Source of the DNA: Hofstenia miamia
Taxonomy: Eukaryota > Xenacoelomorpha > Acoela
DNA: 64,000 nt
Reading direction: 5' to 3'
Assembly: GCA_004352715.1 (NCBI GenBank)
Contig: SCFE01000062.1
Span: forward strand, 170,813-234,812
Shown one piece after another: positions 1-12,418 of the stretch (positions are counted from its first letter, which is position 1; each line of letters begins with the position of its first letter). The position numbers were made by a program, and so were the translations under genes. The notes beneath the pieces are model-generated. The model was given only the letters and a program-made list of their open reading frames with translations. It searched no databases and was not told the DNA's origin.

Positions 1-330
1 TCAAATCTCTGCAAAAAGCCTAATTAAGTATGCTGTAAATATCAAATTGCATTTTTCTTGACAATTTAAGATTACCAACATTGTGATACCATGTGGAATA
101 TAGAAATACAAAATGAGCGTTATATGAAACGACTTATCAATTTTATGGTAAAATATATAACAAATGTCGATATGTATTACGTACGTTCTAGTCTTGTTTG
201 ATGAAAATGTGCTTTAAGCATATAAATTTTATTTGGGAAACGAAAACGGTACTAATTTCTTCAAATTTGCAGTATATTGAATGCTTCTTTGTAAAATATC
301 TACTTTTAACAGTTTTTCTTTAATTTTTAG
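1..330. other. AT-rich stretch, probably intron upstream of the CXC exon
   Basis: No coding potential or repeat was recognised. The last 25 bases are pyrimidine-rich and end in TTTTTAG, a good 3' splice site for the exon that starts at 331, so at least the right end is probably intronic. Confidence 0.4.
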
Positions 331-557
331 TCGAAATGCGTTGTAAATGCAATACTGGTGCATGCACAAGCAAAACATGTTCTTGTCACAATAAAAAGGA
401 AGAGTGCACTAAATTATGTCATCAGCCTGCAGGATTAATTGGATCAACTTGCTGTAACCATCCTATAGGGCAGAGGGTTCGTGCGATGAAAGCTCCTTTA
501 CTGAGGCAAGCTATTATAGATGCAAACCTATCAATTATTGGGGATAAATCTGAATTG
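331..557 (+). CDS. Internal exon: CXC (tesmin/TSO1-like) cysteine cluster plus SAP-like motif
   Basis: Seen: about 75 codons bounded by a 3' splice site (TTTTTAG) and a 5' splice site (TTG|GTATGT). The N-terminal half is cysteine-rich, beginning MRCKCNTGACTSKTCSC and continuing with CTKLCH, the spacing of a CXC zinc-binding domain. The C-terminal half reads LLRQAIIDANLSIIGDKSEL, which fits the helix-turn-helix of a SAP DNA-binding motif and is cut by the donor site just before its last conserved residues. Known: CXC domains bind zinc and DNA (tesmin, LIN54); SAP motifs bind AT-rich DNA. Inference: one exon of a DNA-binding protein, either a host gene or a domesticated or active transposon protein. 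No in-frame ATG other than the internal Met at 336 is needed if the exon is internal. Neighbouring exons were not found; the next gene lies on the opposite strand. Confidence 0.55.
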
Positions 558-1111
558 GTATGTTTATTTTTTGTTTTTTGAAATTGTCACTAATTTCACC
601 TTTATCTTTATTTAAACCCAATAGACAAAAAGAGTAGATCTTCTACAAAGCGTTGCATTTTGAATTATTAATTAATAAAAGAATATTTCATTAATTTCCA
701 GTGACGAAAAATATTTTGACAACTACAAATGGATAACTCAGTGCAAAAGTGATCTAAGCGGCATTTAGATTATTTTGAGAAAAATGATGTTTTAAGTTTT
801 ATATCTATTTAAAAAACGAAGGACATTTTTAATGAAAGAAATTGCTTTTATCATACACCATAGTTTTCAAAAGTTATGTTACATTAAAAGATGGCTCATA
901 TCATAAGAAAATATTTTATTTTGAGAACAAAATATTTCAAAATATGTACATAGATCAGTTCTGCACAAAATGGTAATACTATTATGAGAATTTCAGAGTG
1001 ATCTAAATAGGTAATGTTGTAATTATTTAGTTATATAATTAATATGCATGAAGAAATAAAAACAAAAGTTTAATTTCGAACGTTACAAGAAACACAAATG
1101 TTCAAAAGAGT
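558..1111. other. AT-rich stretch without recognised features
   Basis: Follows the donor site of the CXC exon, so it probably starts as intron. It then runs to the 3' end of the minus-strand gene at 1112. No ORF or repeat was recognised. Confidence 0.4.
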
Positions 1112-2693
1112 TCAAAATGGATGTTCCATAGTATCATCCAGGCTACTTGAGTCATCATCATCACCACAGATGTTAGGCAAGTTGTCGTTCATTGGAACAT
1201 CTAAATTAGATAAACGGCGCTCCTCATGCGGATGTTTTGTATAAAAGTCATGATATATGGGTGGTACATAACACATCGTATCATTTTCTTTAAGTCTGCA
1301 TACTTTGGGTGTTTCAATTTTAATTGTTCACTTTTTCGAGAAGGGTCTAGGCATTTAATTTTTTCCAGAGACTTGTTATCTCTTTTTAAATCAACTTCTT
1401 CAAATGTGTCACCTGTATGATTATAACTAAATCTTATTTTGGTATTTCCTGAGAATACATGAGTTCGTTTCATTTTAGAATTTTTTATTGCCACTTTTGG
1501 TTCAATATCAGGTTTAGTTTTTTTACACAAGTGTTGGCTCAACTCGCTAAAGTCGTGAAAATCAAACCAATGTTTTGGCACATACAAGTTAGGATTCTTT
1601 TTTAACACTTTCGAAACATCTGAAAAATCCGAATCGTTTGGTAGAAATGAATGTCCACTTACAAGAAAGTTTATTTTAATTCCTTCGAGTTGTTCAATTT
1701 TATTTACAAGAAAAATGAAAAAGAAGACAACATTCCAATTGCGATTTTGCCCACCACAGCTGTCACTAAATGTTGTCAGTATTTTAACATCTACAGGCAA
1801 GTGTTTTTCTAATGTTGAATAGATTAAACTGGAGACCTCAGCAGATCCTCTACCAGCTTGTGTTTCATACCACATATTCATAATGATGTCTTCTGTATTA
1901 GAAGGAAAAAAGCAATGAACACCAAAGTTCAATGTCCATAATTGCCTCAAGTAGAACACTTCACCTGTTTGTATATTAGGTGTTGGCAAAGCTCTTTCCA
2001 AGTCAAATGTGATTAAACCATGCTCAGAACCATCCATCAATGATAACTCTTTAGCATAATTCAAGCTGTCTCTCGCATCCTTAGCGTCTTTATGATGCAT
2101 TGACTTTTGTCTATAAAGATCTTCACGTTGTTCTTCGTCTACAGTAAATGACAGCTTAGCGTCCAAAGTATCACACAATTTACAAGTATCCTTCTTTGGT
2201 ATGTAGAAATGAAGATTGAATTCAGTTACAAATATTTGTCTGTACATTGATTCCTTCAATGGTACTTTGTTCTCAGCTATCATTTTTTCTTTATATGAAT
2301 TGTACATCTTTGTTTGACTTAAGGCAGGATGAAGGTACTTCCTTGAACTGCTTGAGCGTCCATAGTGGCTACAATAATTAGGAAAGGATTGGATATGGTT
2401 ACGGATTTCATTTTTTCTCTCTTCGTTAATTTTATTTGTAGGTACTTTCCTTCCACGTTTATCAGATGTTGTCATGCCAGTATCATGATTTACCTTTTTT
2501 CGAACAGCATAATCTACTCGCTTGTTAGATATTTGTAAGACATTTAGAAAAAATGATTTACACACCTGTTTACTTGCAAGATGATATTTTCGTGACATAG
2601 TTTTCTTGGATACTGAATTGTTTTTACGTCGTCGAGCAGGCTCTAATTCTTTTATATTAGATGTAATAAATTGTGTCTGTTTATTCCAAGTAA
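1112..2693 (-). CDS. Transposon-related protein with DDE/RNase H-like motifs, one frameshift
   Basis: Seen: a long minus-strand reading frame. An in-frame extension of about 30 codons runs upstream of the first Met (2598) to a possible acceptor AG at 2694-2695. The protein has a basic N-terminus, SHYGRSSSSRKYL, the cysteine pair KDTCKLCDTL, DSCGGQNRN about two thirds along, and SGHSFLPND after it. Known: this order (basic region, CxxC, D-x-CGGQN, SGHSxxPND) marks a widespread invertebrate family usually annotated as uncharacterised or DUF7869-type and thought to be transposon-derived with an RNase H-like core; I assign the DUF name from memory. Near 1270 the frame breaks. The other frame resumes with YVPPIYHDFY, continues about 50 codons through an acidic stretch (DDDDSSSLDD) and stops at 1112-1114. 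One indel therefore separates the body from its natural C-terminus: recent pseudogene or sequence error. Catalytic function is inferred only. Confidence 0.6.
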
Positions 2694-3019
2694 CTCACTC
2701 CTTTCTGATAAAATTATTGGAAAATTTTCTTTTGAACATCTTCTGCTACATTTTCGCTGCATTTTAATCGGCATAAACAATGAATACCGCTGAATATTTT
2801 TGATTTTATTAATTTTCCTTTTTTGGTTCTGTACTCATTTCCTTCTGCACGGGAGTTGGCTACTAAAACTTACAGCCGCCTTACTAGCTAAACCAATATG
2901 TTACATTTGAAATGTCTGTATCACACATACCTTCTTTCCAGACAAAATTAAAATTGACAAATATAACTCCGATAATTAAAAAGGGGATCCTGAAAATTGC
3001 ATAAATTAAAGACCCATTC
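2694..3019. other. Unassigned AT-rich spacer
   Basis: Possible intron or upstream region of the minus-strand transposon-related gene. No further exon in a compatible frame was recognised before the LINE remnant begins. Confidence 0.3.
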
Positions 3020-4251
3020 CAATCACCTCTCCAATGAGCTAAGTATTTGAACGAATTTTTCTAAATGAAATTAATTTTTAAAAACATGCTACTTACTTTG
3101 AAACCCAACATGGTTTTCGTAAGGTATTTCCAGCAACGATGCTTTAGTACAAGATATTGAAAAATGGAGAAAAACAATAAATGATAATGATTAATCAGCA
3201 GTAGCTTGCTTAGAAGCATTCGATTAGTTTGATAATAGCATATTACTACAAAAAGTTAAATTTCTAGGTTTTCATAATCACATCTTATGTCTCATTTCTA
3301 GTTACTTATATAATCGTATGCAAAGAGTAAAACTTAATGAATTTTTTTAGATTGGGTTTGTACTAAAAATAGAGACCCACAGGGAACCATATTGGGTCCC
3401 TTACTATTTAATATTTATATAAACGATTTGTCTAATTTACCAACATGTGACGTTATACTATTTTATAAACGATACAATATTATGTAATTCTAATAAATCT
3501 CCCGAAAAAGCCACTCAAAATCTTGAAAAAATGTACTTCTCTCACTAAATATTTTGTTTCCTTAAGACTAAGAGTGAATCCTTTAAAAACTCAATACTGC
3601 ATTGTCATGTCAAATTCTGCATCTACTGATACCTCAGAATGTAAACTAAATTTTAACGGCATTTATGTAAAGCAATTCAAGTCCTTTAAATATCTTGGAA
3701 TTATTTTCGATTCATAATTATAATAAGGAAAACAACTAAATCATATTATTAGAAAAATGGTCATATCCATTAAAGCAATTAACTTAGCTTCTAAAAAACT
3801 TCCAACTAACGCAAAAATTTAATTAATTCATACTCTAGTATTAAGTCATTTCAAATATGCGTGTATACTCTACACAGCTATAAATAAAAAATTCCTCAGG
3901 AAATTTCAGGTACAACTAAATTGGCCTATCAAAGTACCAGTTAATAATCATAGCTTTAATAAGAATACTTAATACAAAAAATCTCAAACTTATTTCTACA
4001 TACACAATGTTCATATCTATATAAATGTCCTAAAGATATTTTTTAAAATAATTAATAATACTTTCCCATATAACAAAAATTACTTTCTTTCCGAAAAAAT
4101 ATTTTATAAACAAAACAAGAGAACGTATTTAATTGAACCAATTAGATATAAGAAGCGAATAATGGAAAAGTCTTTTCTAAACACAGATATAAATAAATGG
4201 AATGAATTACCAAAATGCAATAAACAAATAAATACTTTAAAAATAGATTGA
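3020..4251 (+). pseudogene. LINE reverse transcriptase remnant 1 (jockey/CR1-like)
   Basis: Seen in several frames: a GFRK-type fingers motif near 3115, VACLEAFD near 3210 (the A-box aspartate region), RDPQGTILGPLLFNIYINDL near 3380-3430, then the thumb region FKSFKYLGIIFDS at 3679-3717 and a tail ending WNELP near 4200. Known: this order is the RT of CR1/jockey-type non-LTR retrotransposons, and WNxLP is typical of their C-terminus. The catalytic F/Y-A-D-D box is degraded to FIND near 3460, and stops and frameshifts are frequent, so it is dead. The palm region resembles the remnant at 7.57-7.77 kb, so both probably come from one family. Confidence 0.75.
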
Positions 4252-4499
4252 TATTAAAATGAAGAGACTGAAATGGCGAGGTTATAAATCTTACAATTCA
4301 TTAATAGAAACTAACATCACCATATTACAAGTTAATTATCATTTTTATTTTGTTTTATTTTATTTCGTTTGTAATTCTTTTCTTACCCCTTCAGTATTGT
4401 TATCAGTATGCTTTATTGTTCAAACAATTTCGGAATATAGATATTTCTTCTTCATCTTCTACGTATTACATCAAATTCTAATATATAATGATTTATTTG

Positions 4500-6180
4500 A
4501 TATTATTAACACTTACGTTCCAAGAAAAAGAAATAAGCGACGTCATCTACCCCAATATTTTAGCTCATCCACTGTTCCTCTATTAAATAAATTTGAATCG
4601 CTTAATCGAAAACTTTTGAAGCTAACTTCCTCAAGAATACCTAACCAATTCATTTTAATTCGACGACAGCTATCCGAATCTATCGAACTTGATGCGATTT
4701 ATTTGCTGAAAATTTCGCTAATAAAGACAGTATTAATAACTGCTACAAGCTTCTTCGTTCACTAAAGTTATATGCTCTTCCTTCACGAATCAATTGAAAT
4801 TCTGATGTTTCGAGTAATCGATTAGAAATAAGTTCTATCTTTAATCATTATTTTGATAACTCCATTCGATGATGTTGAAATTATTCAATGTGACGATGTG
4901 TTTTTTACGGAAGACGACATTTTCTGTTTCCTTAATAGCTGCACTTCATCAGGGTGTGGTTTAGATTGCTTACCTACCTCATTTTTGAGGGATTACGCTA
5001 AAGAAATATCTCTATGGAAGCTTGCATTATTTCCAATGATCTGGAAAGTCTCAAAAAATTTTCCTTTGCTTAAATCAGGCAATAGAAATAACGTGTGTAA
5101 TTATAGACCAATCTCTATTTTACAAAATTTTCATTGCTTCTTGAAAAATTAATATTTGAGGAATTTTTACTATAGTGCACTCTGTAGTATCAAAGCATCA
5201 ATATGGATTTATAAAGAAACGATCAACTGTTTTACAAATCTTGAATTACTTAAATAACGCTTATCATTATCATGACATTAACTGTCCTTTGCTTTTCCTT
5301 CATCTTGACTTTAGCAAAGCATTTAATGAAGTATCGCATTCATTATTAATTGATAAACTTAAAAAGAGATTTGGTATTTCTAACAATTTATTAACATTAA
5401 TTACATCATATTTATCACGAAGATCTTAATTGTCGCTATAGGTGATGTGATTTCAAATGCATTACCGGTGCCAAATGAAACTCCTCAAGGATCTTGCTTA
5501 GGACCACTTTTATTTCTTTGCTTTATAAATGACCTTCCATCTGTATTGAAAAATTCATTTCCATATTTATTTGCTGATGACTTTAAATTACTTAGCTCGA
5601 CGATTTATCCACCGTTTGGAAATGATTTATCATTTATCAAAGACGGGGCTTTGAATAACAACATGTCTTTCAATTTAGAAAAATCTATCCTAATAGCATC
5701 TATGTTAGACAAGTGTCCTACTTTATTGTGGAAAAGTGGAAAAACGTTTCATCCTACAAATGAGGTTCGTCATCTTGGTGTCCATATTACAGCTAATAGT
5801 CATGGTCTCACCATATTGATATAAAATCTCCAAATCTTGAAAGGTATTTTCTTTTATCAGAAGATCTCTTCCATTTAGCACCCCAACAAATTGTAAATTT
5901 ATGTTGTATAAATCAATGGTTCTTTCTATTTTAATGTACGCTTCACCCCTGCCCCATGATTTTCAAATTCAACAGATGTGCTTAAGCTCGATCGTTGTCA
6001 ATCAATGTGAACAAAGTGGATGAGTACTGGCATTTCATATAAAAATCGTCTTTTAAAGTTGAAAATTCTTCCGATTTCTCTTCAAATCCAAGTAAATGAT
6101 TTGTTATTTATGAATAAATTAGTAAATGACTAATATGACACAAATACTTTCAACTTCGCTTTATTCTCCAAACAAAAGAA
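4500..6180 (+). pseudogene. LINE reverse transcriptase remnant 2 (different family)
   Basis: Seen: a region linking the endonuclease and RT domains (around 4520-4740), SGCGLDCLPTSFLRDYAKEI near 4955, NYRPISIL near 5100, HQYGF then HLDFSKAFNEVSHSLLIDKL at 5310-5355, TPQGSCLGPLLFLCFINDLP near 5480-5535 and FADDFKLL at 5568-5590. The catalytic FADD box is intact, but the frame breaks at about 4765, 5152, 5429 and 5824. A degenerate thumb region continues to about 6100. Known: motif order of a jockey/CR1-type LINE RT. The sequence differs from the remnants on either side, so this is a second family. Replication-incompetent. Confidence 0.8.
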
Positions 6181-6279
6181 CATACGTTCTCAAGATCTAA
6201 TGTTGTTTCAAGTTAAAAAACTTGTAAACGAAAGACAGAATTATTTTATTTTAATCGTATATGGCATTTGGTTAATTGT

Positions 6280-6735
6280 TTTCAAAGAACAGCTAACATT
6301 AATATGTTTTATGGTACTTCGATTTTTAAGTCAATGCTGTTTGAATATGCTTTTGAATATCTCAACGTTAAATTTAATGAAACCTTTCATTGTTCTAAAT
6401 TTTCCTAAAATCAATGCATCAGAAATGTTCACATCAAACACAATCAGCCGCCTGGAAAGACCTTGTCTTGATTCACGACAATGCATGACTTCATGTGTCA
6501 GCGCTTACAACAAAATTTCTGAATGATAGAGGTGTAACTGTTTGGAAGCAAGCTCCATACTCACCAAACTACAATCTCTTGGATAGATGGATATTTAGCG
6601 ACTTAGAGGCCAAACGAAAATTAATTAAATTTTTTTAATGGTGATGATCTTAAAAATTTCCTTTCTGATTCTCTATCAGCCATTACAAAAGAAGTGCTTA
6701 TCGACCAATACGAACAACTATTACATAATTTTTAG
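6280..6735 (+). pseudogene. Tc1/mariner-type transposase C-terminal remnant
   Basis: Seen in one frame from about 6463: VLIHDNA, a stop (TGA at 6484), then FLNDRGVTVWKQAPYSPNY and LLDRWIFSDLE. A frame shift follows near 6630 and the tail ends LIDQYEQLLHNF before a TAG. Known: IHDNA carries the second catalytic Asp and PYSPNxNLxD the third acidic residue of Tc1/mariner DDE transposases. The third position here is Asp, as in DD(n)D types. The N-terminal helix-turn-helix half is not recognisable and no terminal inverted repeats were found. It sits between two LINE fragments, so the cluster has taken repeated insertions. Confidence 0.7.
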
Positions 6736-6949
6736 CTTTTGTACAGGAGAATCATGAAACATACTTGTAATTTATACTAGATTTTGCTTTTTATCAATAC
6801 ATTGTATATAACTAGTCTCATTACTTTTCGATCATGCTAAGTATGTATGTTAGTATATTTTTGACGCTGTTCAGATAAATTATCAGTTTTTAATTGTAAA
6901 TATTTAATGATATAAAGACTATCCTATCTTATCTTAACTTATTTGCACT

Positions 6950-7790
6950 AAAAATTCAGCACATAAAGACTTTATGAATAACCAACGTGAAAAAAATTCT
7001 AACGGCTATAAAAGAGCTAGGAACATTTGTGAAATAGCAAATTGTAAGGCCTATAGCGCATACATAAAAATGGATATAATTGAAGGATATCCCAAAAATC
7101 GAAATGGAACTTTATTCAAAATTTGACAAATCGCAAAAAATGTGTCCCTAATGAAATCATAGCGATAACAGAAAAATTTTCAGAAAGATCCATATCAGTT
7201 TCCAATATTTTAAGCAAATCATTCATAAATTTGGGGAATTATTGTGGTGATAATATCAAATTTGTTGAAAAAAAGGTCTAATGCACTCGATTTTACCTTC
7301 AGATTTACAACTAGTAATGAAATTTTCAAAGTTTTAAACAAATTTAAATTGGGGAAATTCAGTGGTTCTTTAGATATTTCCACATGGATACTTAATGAAA
7401 CTGCACACTTAATTGTTATTTCCCTTAACTACATTTTTAATGAATGCATTAAATCGAAACATTCCCAGACTGTCTAAAAGAATCGCATATTGTTCGGGTT
7501 TTCTAGAAAAATGAGGAAGTCAACCTACAAAATTTGCAGCATATTTCAATCACTATACTAGTGAGTGGTTTTTGAAAGATTAACATTTAATCAAATTTTC
7601 GAGCATATTCAAAAACATAACCTTTTTTCAGCAACTCAATTTGGGTTTAGAAAAGGCTTTTTAACGAATAATTCATTTATGCAGAAAAATTCATGGCGAA
7701 ATTCTCTCCATGACCAAGAATATGTTGCTATTGCATGCTTAGATCTCTCAAAGGCAAAAACATTTTAATCAAAACTCATAGGTTTGACCC
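6950..7790 (+). pseudogene. LINE reverse transcriptase remnant 3 (same family as remnant 1)
   Basis: Seen: LGKFSGSLDISTWILNETA at 7350-7405 (the region ahead of the fingers), then ATQFGFRKGFLTNNS near 7635-7670 and CLDLSKAK at 7735-7760. The segment stops just after the first palm motif. It overlaps remnant 1 in the stretch from GFRK to the CL.LSKA box, so the two are separate copies rather than halves of one. Frameshifts and stops throughout. Confidence 0.65.
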
Positions 7791-8734
7791 AAGATAGTAC
7801 TAGAATGTAAATGAATTGCAGAATCTAAAGAATTCATTGTAAGAAGTATGTCTTTAATATTATATTCTGATTCAACCAATATATCTCGACACGTTAGCTA
7901 GAGGATGTAATCTTCACAACAAAAATATATCAAATGGTAACTTTTTGACTTTTAGATTAGAATATTAATGTTTTGATTTCAAATTTGCTCTGTTTTCTGA
8001 GTTTGAAATGTGGTAGATTTTTCTCTCGCATGCTATATTTAGATGGCAGAGAATCACTCTATAATATTTTGAAAATGGCTTAAACAGGCACCACTTAATA
8101 TTGTATTACTCAACTGAACAATAAAAAAGTGCATAGTATTGCAAAGATAAAAAGAGTGTATAAAAATTCGCATTACTTGACTAAATGACAAAACAGGGAG
8201 CATAATTCGCTTAGTTTGTGTTCGATTGTTGGTAAAAAACTAGAAATTATATACATGTTCGCCTAAACCAAAAACATTAAAGTTATTACAATGTACATAG
8301 AAGTCATTTCCAGATAAAAGGACCAATTTGAAAATTCGAAAAAATAAAATGTTTCAAATTTTCTCATTTTATCAATATCTGATAAATTCATGGCTTGGGG
8401 TGTCATTTGCAAAAACTTGGAACTAGGATAAGTTCTTAGTTAAATTTTTCCACATGTTGAAACTAAAACTAAAAAACCATATGAAACATTAGTAAAAACA
8501 GTATAGCATTGAATGACTAACAAAAATATTCTGATTGACGTAATTGTTCTGATTATAATTGTCAAGCAATTTGAGTTATCACATAACGATCTAATATCAA
8601 TATTTAGTTGTAGAATGTGACAATACCCTCAAAAATGAACTGATTTAATAGATGCACTTCTAACTATCGTTGATATAAAGACATTAAAGTCTGAAATAAA
8701 ATCAAAAGGAAAGGAACTTTTGCTAAACTAGAAT
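7791..8734. other. AT-rich DNA, nothing recognised
   Basis: No convincing reading frame, inverted repeat or tandem repeat was seen between the LINE and hAT remnants. Confidence 0.35.
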
Positions 8735-9086
8735 TGCTTACTCAACTTGATTTGCTTTGTATTATTCTACAATTAGTTTTCACAACTGCTGCATTATCTC
8801 GCATTCTTCAAACATCTGACATGGACATAGTTAAGTTTCTGCTCACATAATTGCTTTAAAAGAACCGAAGTGAAGATTACATTTCGATTCTCAAAAGAAT
8901 ACTTAGGTTTTTCCGTTCAATATTCCTAAGCATCGTCTTTCATACATGACATTGATTTCAATTGAAAAGGATTTGTTTATGAACCGTCATACTGAAGCAG
9001 CCATAAATGTTTTCACAAATGTTCTAACTCTACGACATAGCATACACGCAATGTGCGCATTGCCGAGAAGACTTGAAATGAAATAA
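8735..9086 (+). pseudogene. hAT-family transposase C-terminal remnant
   Basis: Seen: LDLLCIILQLVF and AALSRILQTSDMDI in one frame, then after a shift an open stretch from 8913 containing PKHRLSYMTLISIEKDL, ending TAA at 9084. Known: an LQ..D region followed by R-L-s-x-L-x-L-x-S-I-E-x-D is the C-terminal dimerisation region of many animal hAT transposases of the ZMYM/TTF-type group. Only this end survives. An ATT microsatellite follows directly. Confidence 0.5.
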
Positions 9087-9097
9087 TGATGTATATT

Positions 9098-9155
9098 TTT
9101 ATTATTATTATTAATATTATTATTATTATTATTATTATTATTATCATTATTTTAT
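9098..9155. repeat. ATT trinucleotide microsatellite
   Basis: About 19 units of ATT with two interruptions (TTAATA and TTATCA). Confidence 0.95.
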
Positions 9156-11487
9156 TTTAAAAGTGGTTATTCTCTACAAATTTTCTTACAAATATAAATA
9201 GGAAATTCATGTAAATGGTCATAAATGTCAATAAATATATTGGAATTTTTTCTTTATTTATACATCAAATAGCTGCTGGAACGAACGTCTTAGTATAGAA
9301 TGCATTATGTGATAGTGTTGATCTTAGTAATTTTCTAGTATTTTTCATCGTGCTTTTAAGAAATCTTTCAATTGAAAAAGAAATATCTTTGTTTAATTTT
9401 GAAATCTTAACGAATGTTTAATCTTTTCTGGTTTCTACCTTGTTATATTTTGTTTGCTATATAATTTTTATACTTGTCAACCTTTCGAAGGGTATTTTCA
9501 AATTTTCTTTAAAAAAACAGAGTACCGTGTCACGATATCAACCTCATTTTGGTTCATCCAGATTGTAAAAACTTTACTCTCGCATGAGTACACATCTACA
9601 CAGTTGCTTGAGTGCGCTTGATAGATTTAAGCTTGGACGTGCGAATGTCATTGTTGATGTGCGGGACTCGAACCAAGTGACAATCAGCTGTTAACATTTG
9701 AAACGATTATCAGGATAGTGCTGCTACTACATGTATTCATCAATAGTTCCTTGCTCTGTGCCTTTGTCTAAATTGGCATAAACGGTTTCAACATTTATTT
9801 GAATATTGTGCTTAATGTTTTCAACAATTTTTTCTATTACATATTTGGAAAAAGTCCTGTATGTTTTTATTCAATTTTGTAGTGATCTGCTAGATTTAAC
9901 TTCAAAAGCATGCTAATATATCAGAAAATTAATCAGAAACACTTAATCTTCTAAGCTACGATTGGCGGAGGGAAATTCAGCAAATTATTCAAACTGTTTT
10001 AATTTTTCCAAATGCGTGTTTCAAATATTGTTGCAACATGACTTTGCAATGCCTTTAGCTAAGACTCGTATAACAGTACAATTAATCTATAGCATCTAAT
10101 CTTCTAAGCTACCAAGTAGTCGTATTCAACTAGTCAAAATATTGAAAGATATCATTAGAAAAATCTCCAGTTCTATTTCATTAAATGGTAATTATCATGA
10201 AGGATTTTTGGATGATATAACATGCAAATTATTTAATAAATTGTCAAAATTTTGCAGGTATAAACCATACAATACCTTTACCACTTGACTTTGGAATTTT
10301 CAATATTTTTTAAAAAATAAATGTTAGCAACCCGAAGAAGGGATATTCCTCCCATGTTTCCCTCCTCATTCATGCGCAACTGCATCAAACAGAACGACTG
10401 GTATTTGTTTGGAAATATGAAGTGTATAATGTACGTTTATTCAAATTATCATTTCATTTACGGAATCATTATAATTTATTGATATCATTACACCGCAAAT
10501 ACAGAGATTTTAGCAGTTTGAGCCTTAATACAACAGGTACTTAATTTTATGCAACTACATGAACTTTTCAACTCACTGCCTCAAAACTAAATTTTAGATA
10601 TTGACACAATTCCTAGAGTTTCTATGTTGCCTATGATATAATGAGATTGTACTAATTTATTACAGTAAAAAATAGAGGTAGGCCTACTATAAGAGTTATA
10701 TAGACCAATAAACAAGCACCAATTTTAAAGATAAACTTAATTTGTTTAGATATGCAGTGATTATAGAAAAACTTATTGATACTCTGTGAGGTGCGTATTA
10801 TTCTTTTGTAGACACATCGATTAATAAGAAGAAAATTTGTTGAATTAAATCTAGTGTTAAATATTTAAGTATTGTAATATTTTGTACCTTCCAGAAAGCA
10901 TCATTTTTGCACGGTAACGAGTTTTCGGTGAATCTTGAGAAAATTAATGTCAACATCAATAACTTTGTAATAACATTTTTAGCCGGTGTTTTTGTCGAAC
11001 GAACGATTCTTTCACAAATGATTCCAACTTTAACTACTTGTTGATTTTTTTAAATTTTAATTTCAAGTTTGTTTACCACATATTTACATGGAGCTGAAAA
11101 ATATAATTAAATAAAGTTTTGCATAATTTATCGAACACTAATTATTACAAGCATTTTCAAAATGCTTAGTTTTTTACTACCCCAGTATTCATCAATTAGA
11201 ATAAGAGATTTAGTATTGCTGTCTCACATTTTGATCAGACAAGGAATAGGAAAAATAATTTCTAAACTCTCACCCTGTTTATAATCTAATTACTGCTAAT
11301 AGAGTTGGGTTTAATTGATTATCTTTATCAAAACTTTAAGTCTACAAAATATTGAAAAGTATTTGGCTAAAATCAGCCAATCGTAGTTTAACGCAGATAA
11401 AGAGTCACATTCTACCAATTAAAATGAAGTTGAATTTTTTGAGAAAATATATGAGTGAAAATTAACGATTTTCAACATAATTCATGC
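9156..11487. other. Intergenic DNA upstream of the receptor gene
   Basis: No reading frame longer than chance was recognised apart from a possible tRNA-derived SINE on the minus strand near 9.65 kb. Promoter elements of the receptor gene at 11488 could not be identified. Confidence 0.4.
9640..9740 (-). repeat. Possible tRNA-derived SINE fragment
   Basis: On the minus strand GGTTCGAGTCC matches a tRNA B-box, and about 50 bases upstream GTAGCAGCAC is a weak A-box-like match. The intervening sequence does not fold as a tRNA by eye. A SINE head is possible; it is not a tRNA gene. Confidence 0.25.
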
Positions 11488-11686
11488 ATGCTGACTGGTA
11501 CTGCAAACACAACAACACCTTCAATTGTGTGCGATTCGCCTTACGTTCGAGGTTTGAGAGATAGTGGCATATATTTACTATACTTCACTCTAATTTTTTC
11601 CATATTTGGAATATTTACTAATGGCCTGAGCTATCTTACCATTCGCTCAATGAATGCATATAGTTCTTCTTCTGTGTACCTTCAAG
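11488..11686 (+). CDS. Rhodopsin-like GPCR, exon 1 (N-terminus and TM1)
   Basis: Begins at the first ATG after an in-frame TGA at 11452-11454. It codes for a short extracellular N-terminus, a hydrophobic TM1 (LLYFTLIFSIFGIFTNGLSY) containing the TM1 Asn in TNG, and the first part of the first intracellular loop. It ends in phase 1 at AAG|GTAAAA. The splice to exon 2 keeps the frame and joins the loop to TM2. Confidence 0.75.
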
Positions 11687-12313
11687 GTAAAAGTTCACAT
11701 AGTTTGCTGAAACTTGCTTTGTATTGCAAAACAAATTTTCCTCATAACTAGTTTATAGAATTCATACACAATTACAATATATCTCGTTTTGTCAAGTCAC
11801 AAGTTTTCACTGCCTAAGCAAAATATTATATTTTGAAAACATTTTCTAACCTCTAGAATTTATTTTTTCGAACATTATCCTTTTTCTTATCATTAAAAAG
11901 GCATATGTAAAATCATTTTTCTATTTTTTATTATTAAAAATCTATCCAAAAAATTATCGTGAGGTATTTTGCGAATATTCCTAACACTAATGAGATTTAA
12001 ATATCGAAAATTCGTGCAATTATTAAAAGTATTACTTAGGCTATTAGTTATTCTAAAAGTTGTTTGAATATATTCAATTGATTAATTATATGCATTTTAA
12101 ACGCTTTTCAATGTTTTCTTCAATTGAATGTAGCAGTCCATGCTAATCTAATAATCTACTAACGTGCTTGCTGTTATTTTCGGTTATTTAGCACATATAG
12201 GATTTGCATTCTTGGAAAATCAAAGCAAAACGATTTAATGCAAATTTAATTTTTCTTTAAAGGAATATGTTTTAAATTGAATTAAGATGATGTATTTACA
12301 TTGTTTATTATAG

Positions 12314-12418
12314 CATTAGCAATCTGGGATTCTTTATCAATTCTTATCGATGGCCCCTTCAATGTTGGACAAATGTTGACACAATACTCATTTCCTGGCT
12401 CATTTATTCCCAAATTTA
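12314..12418 (+). CDS. Rhodopsin-like GPCR, exon 2 (TM2)
   Basis: A 105-base exon between TTATAG and GTAAGT. It encodes TM2 with LAIWDS, matching the family LAxxD motif whose Asp is the conserved TM2 residue, followed by the first extracellular loop. Phase 1 at both ends, so it fits exons 1 and 3 without a frame break. Confidence 0.75.

Noticed and set aside
4259-4500. First half of a plus-strand frame rich in Phe and Tyr
   Set aside because: It is AT-rich spacer between two LINE fragments; only the part from about 4500 has LINE similarity.
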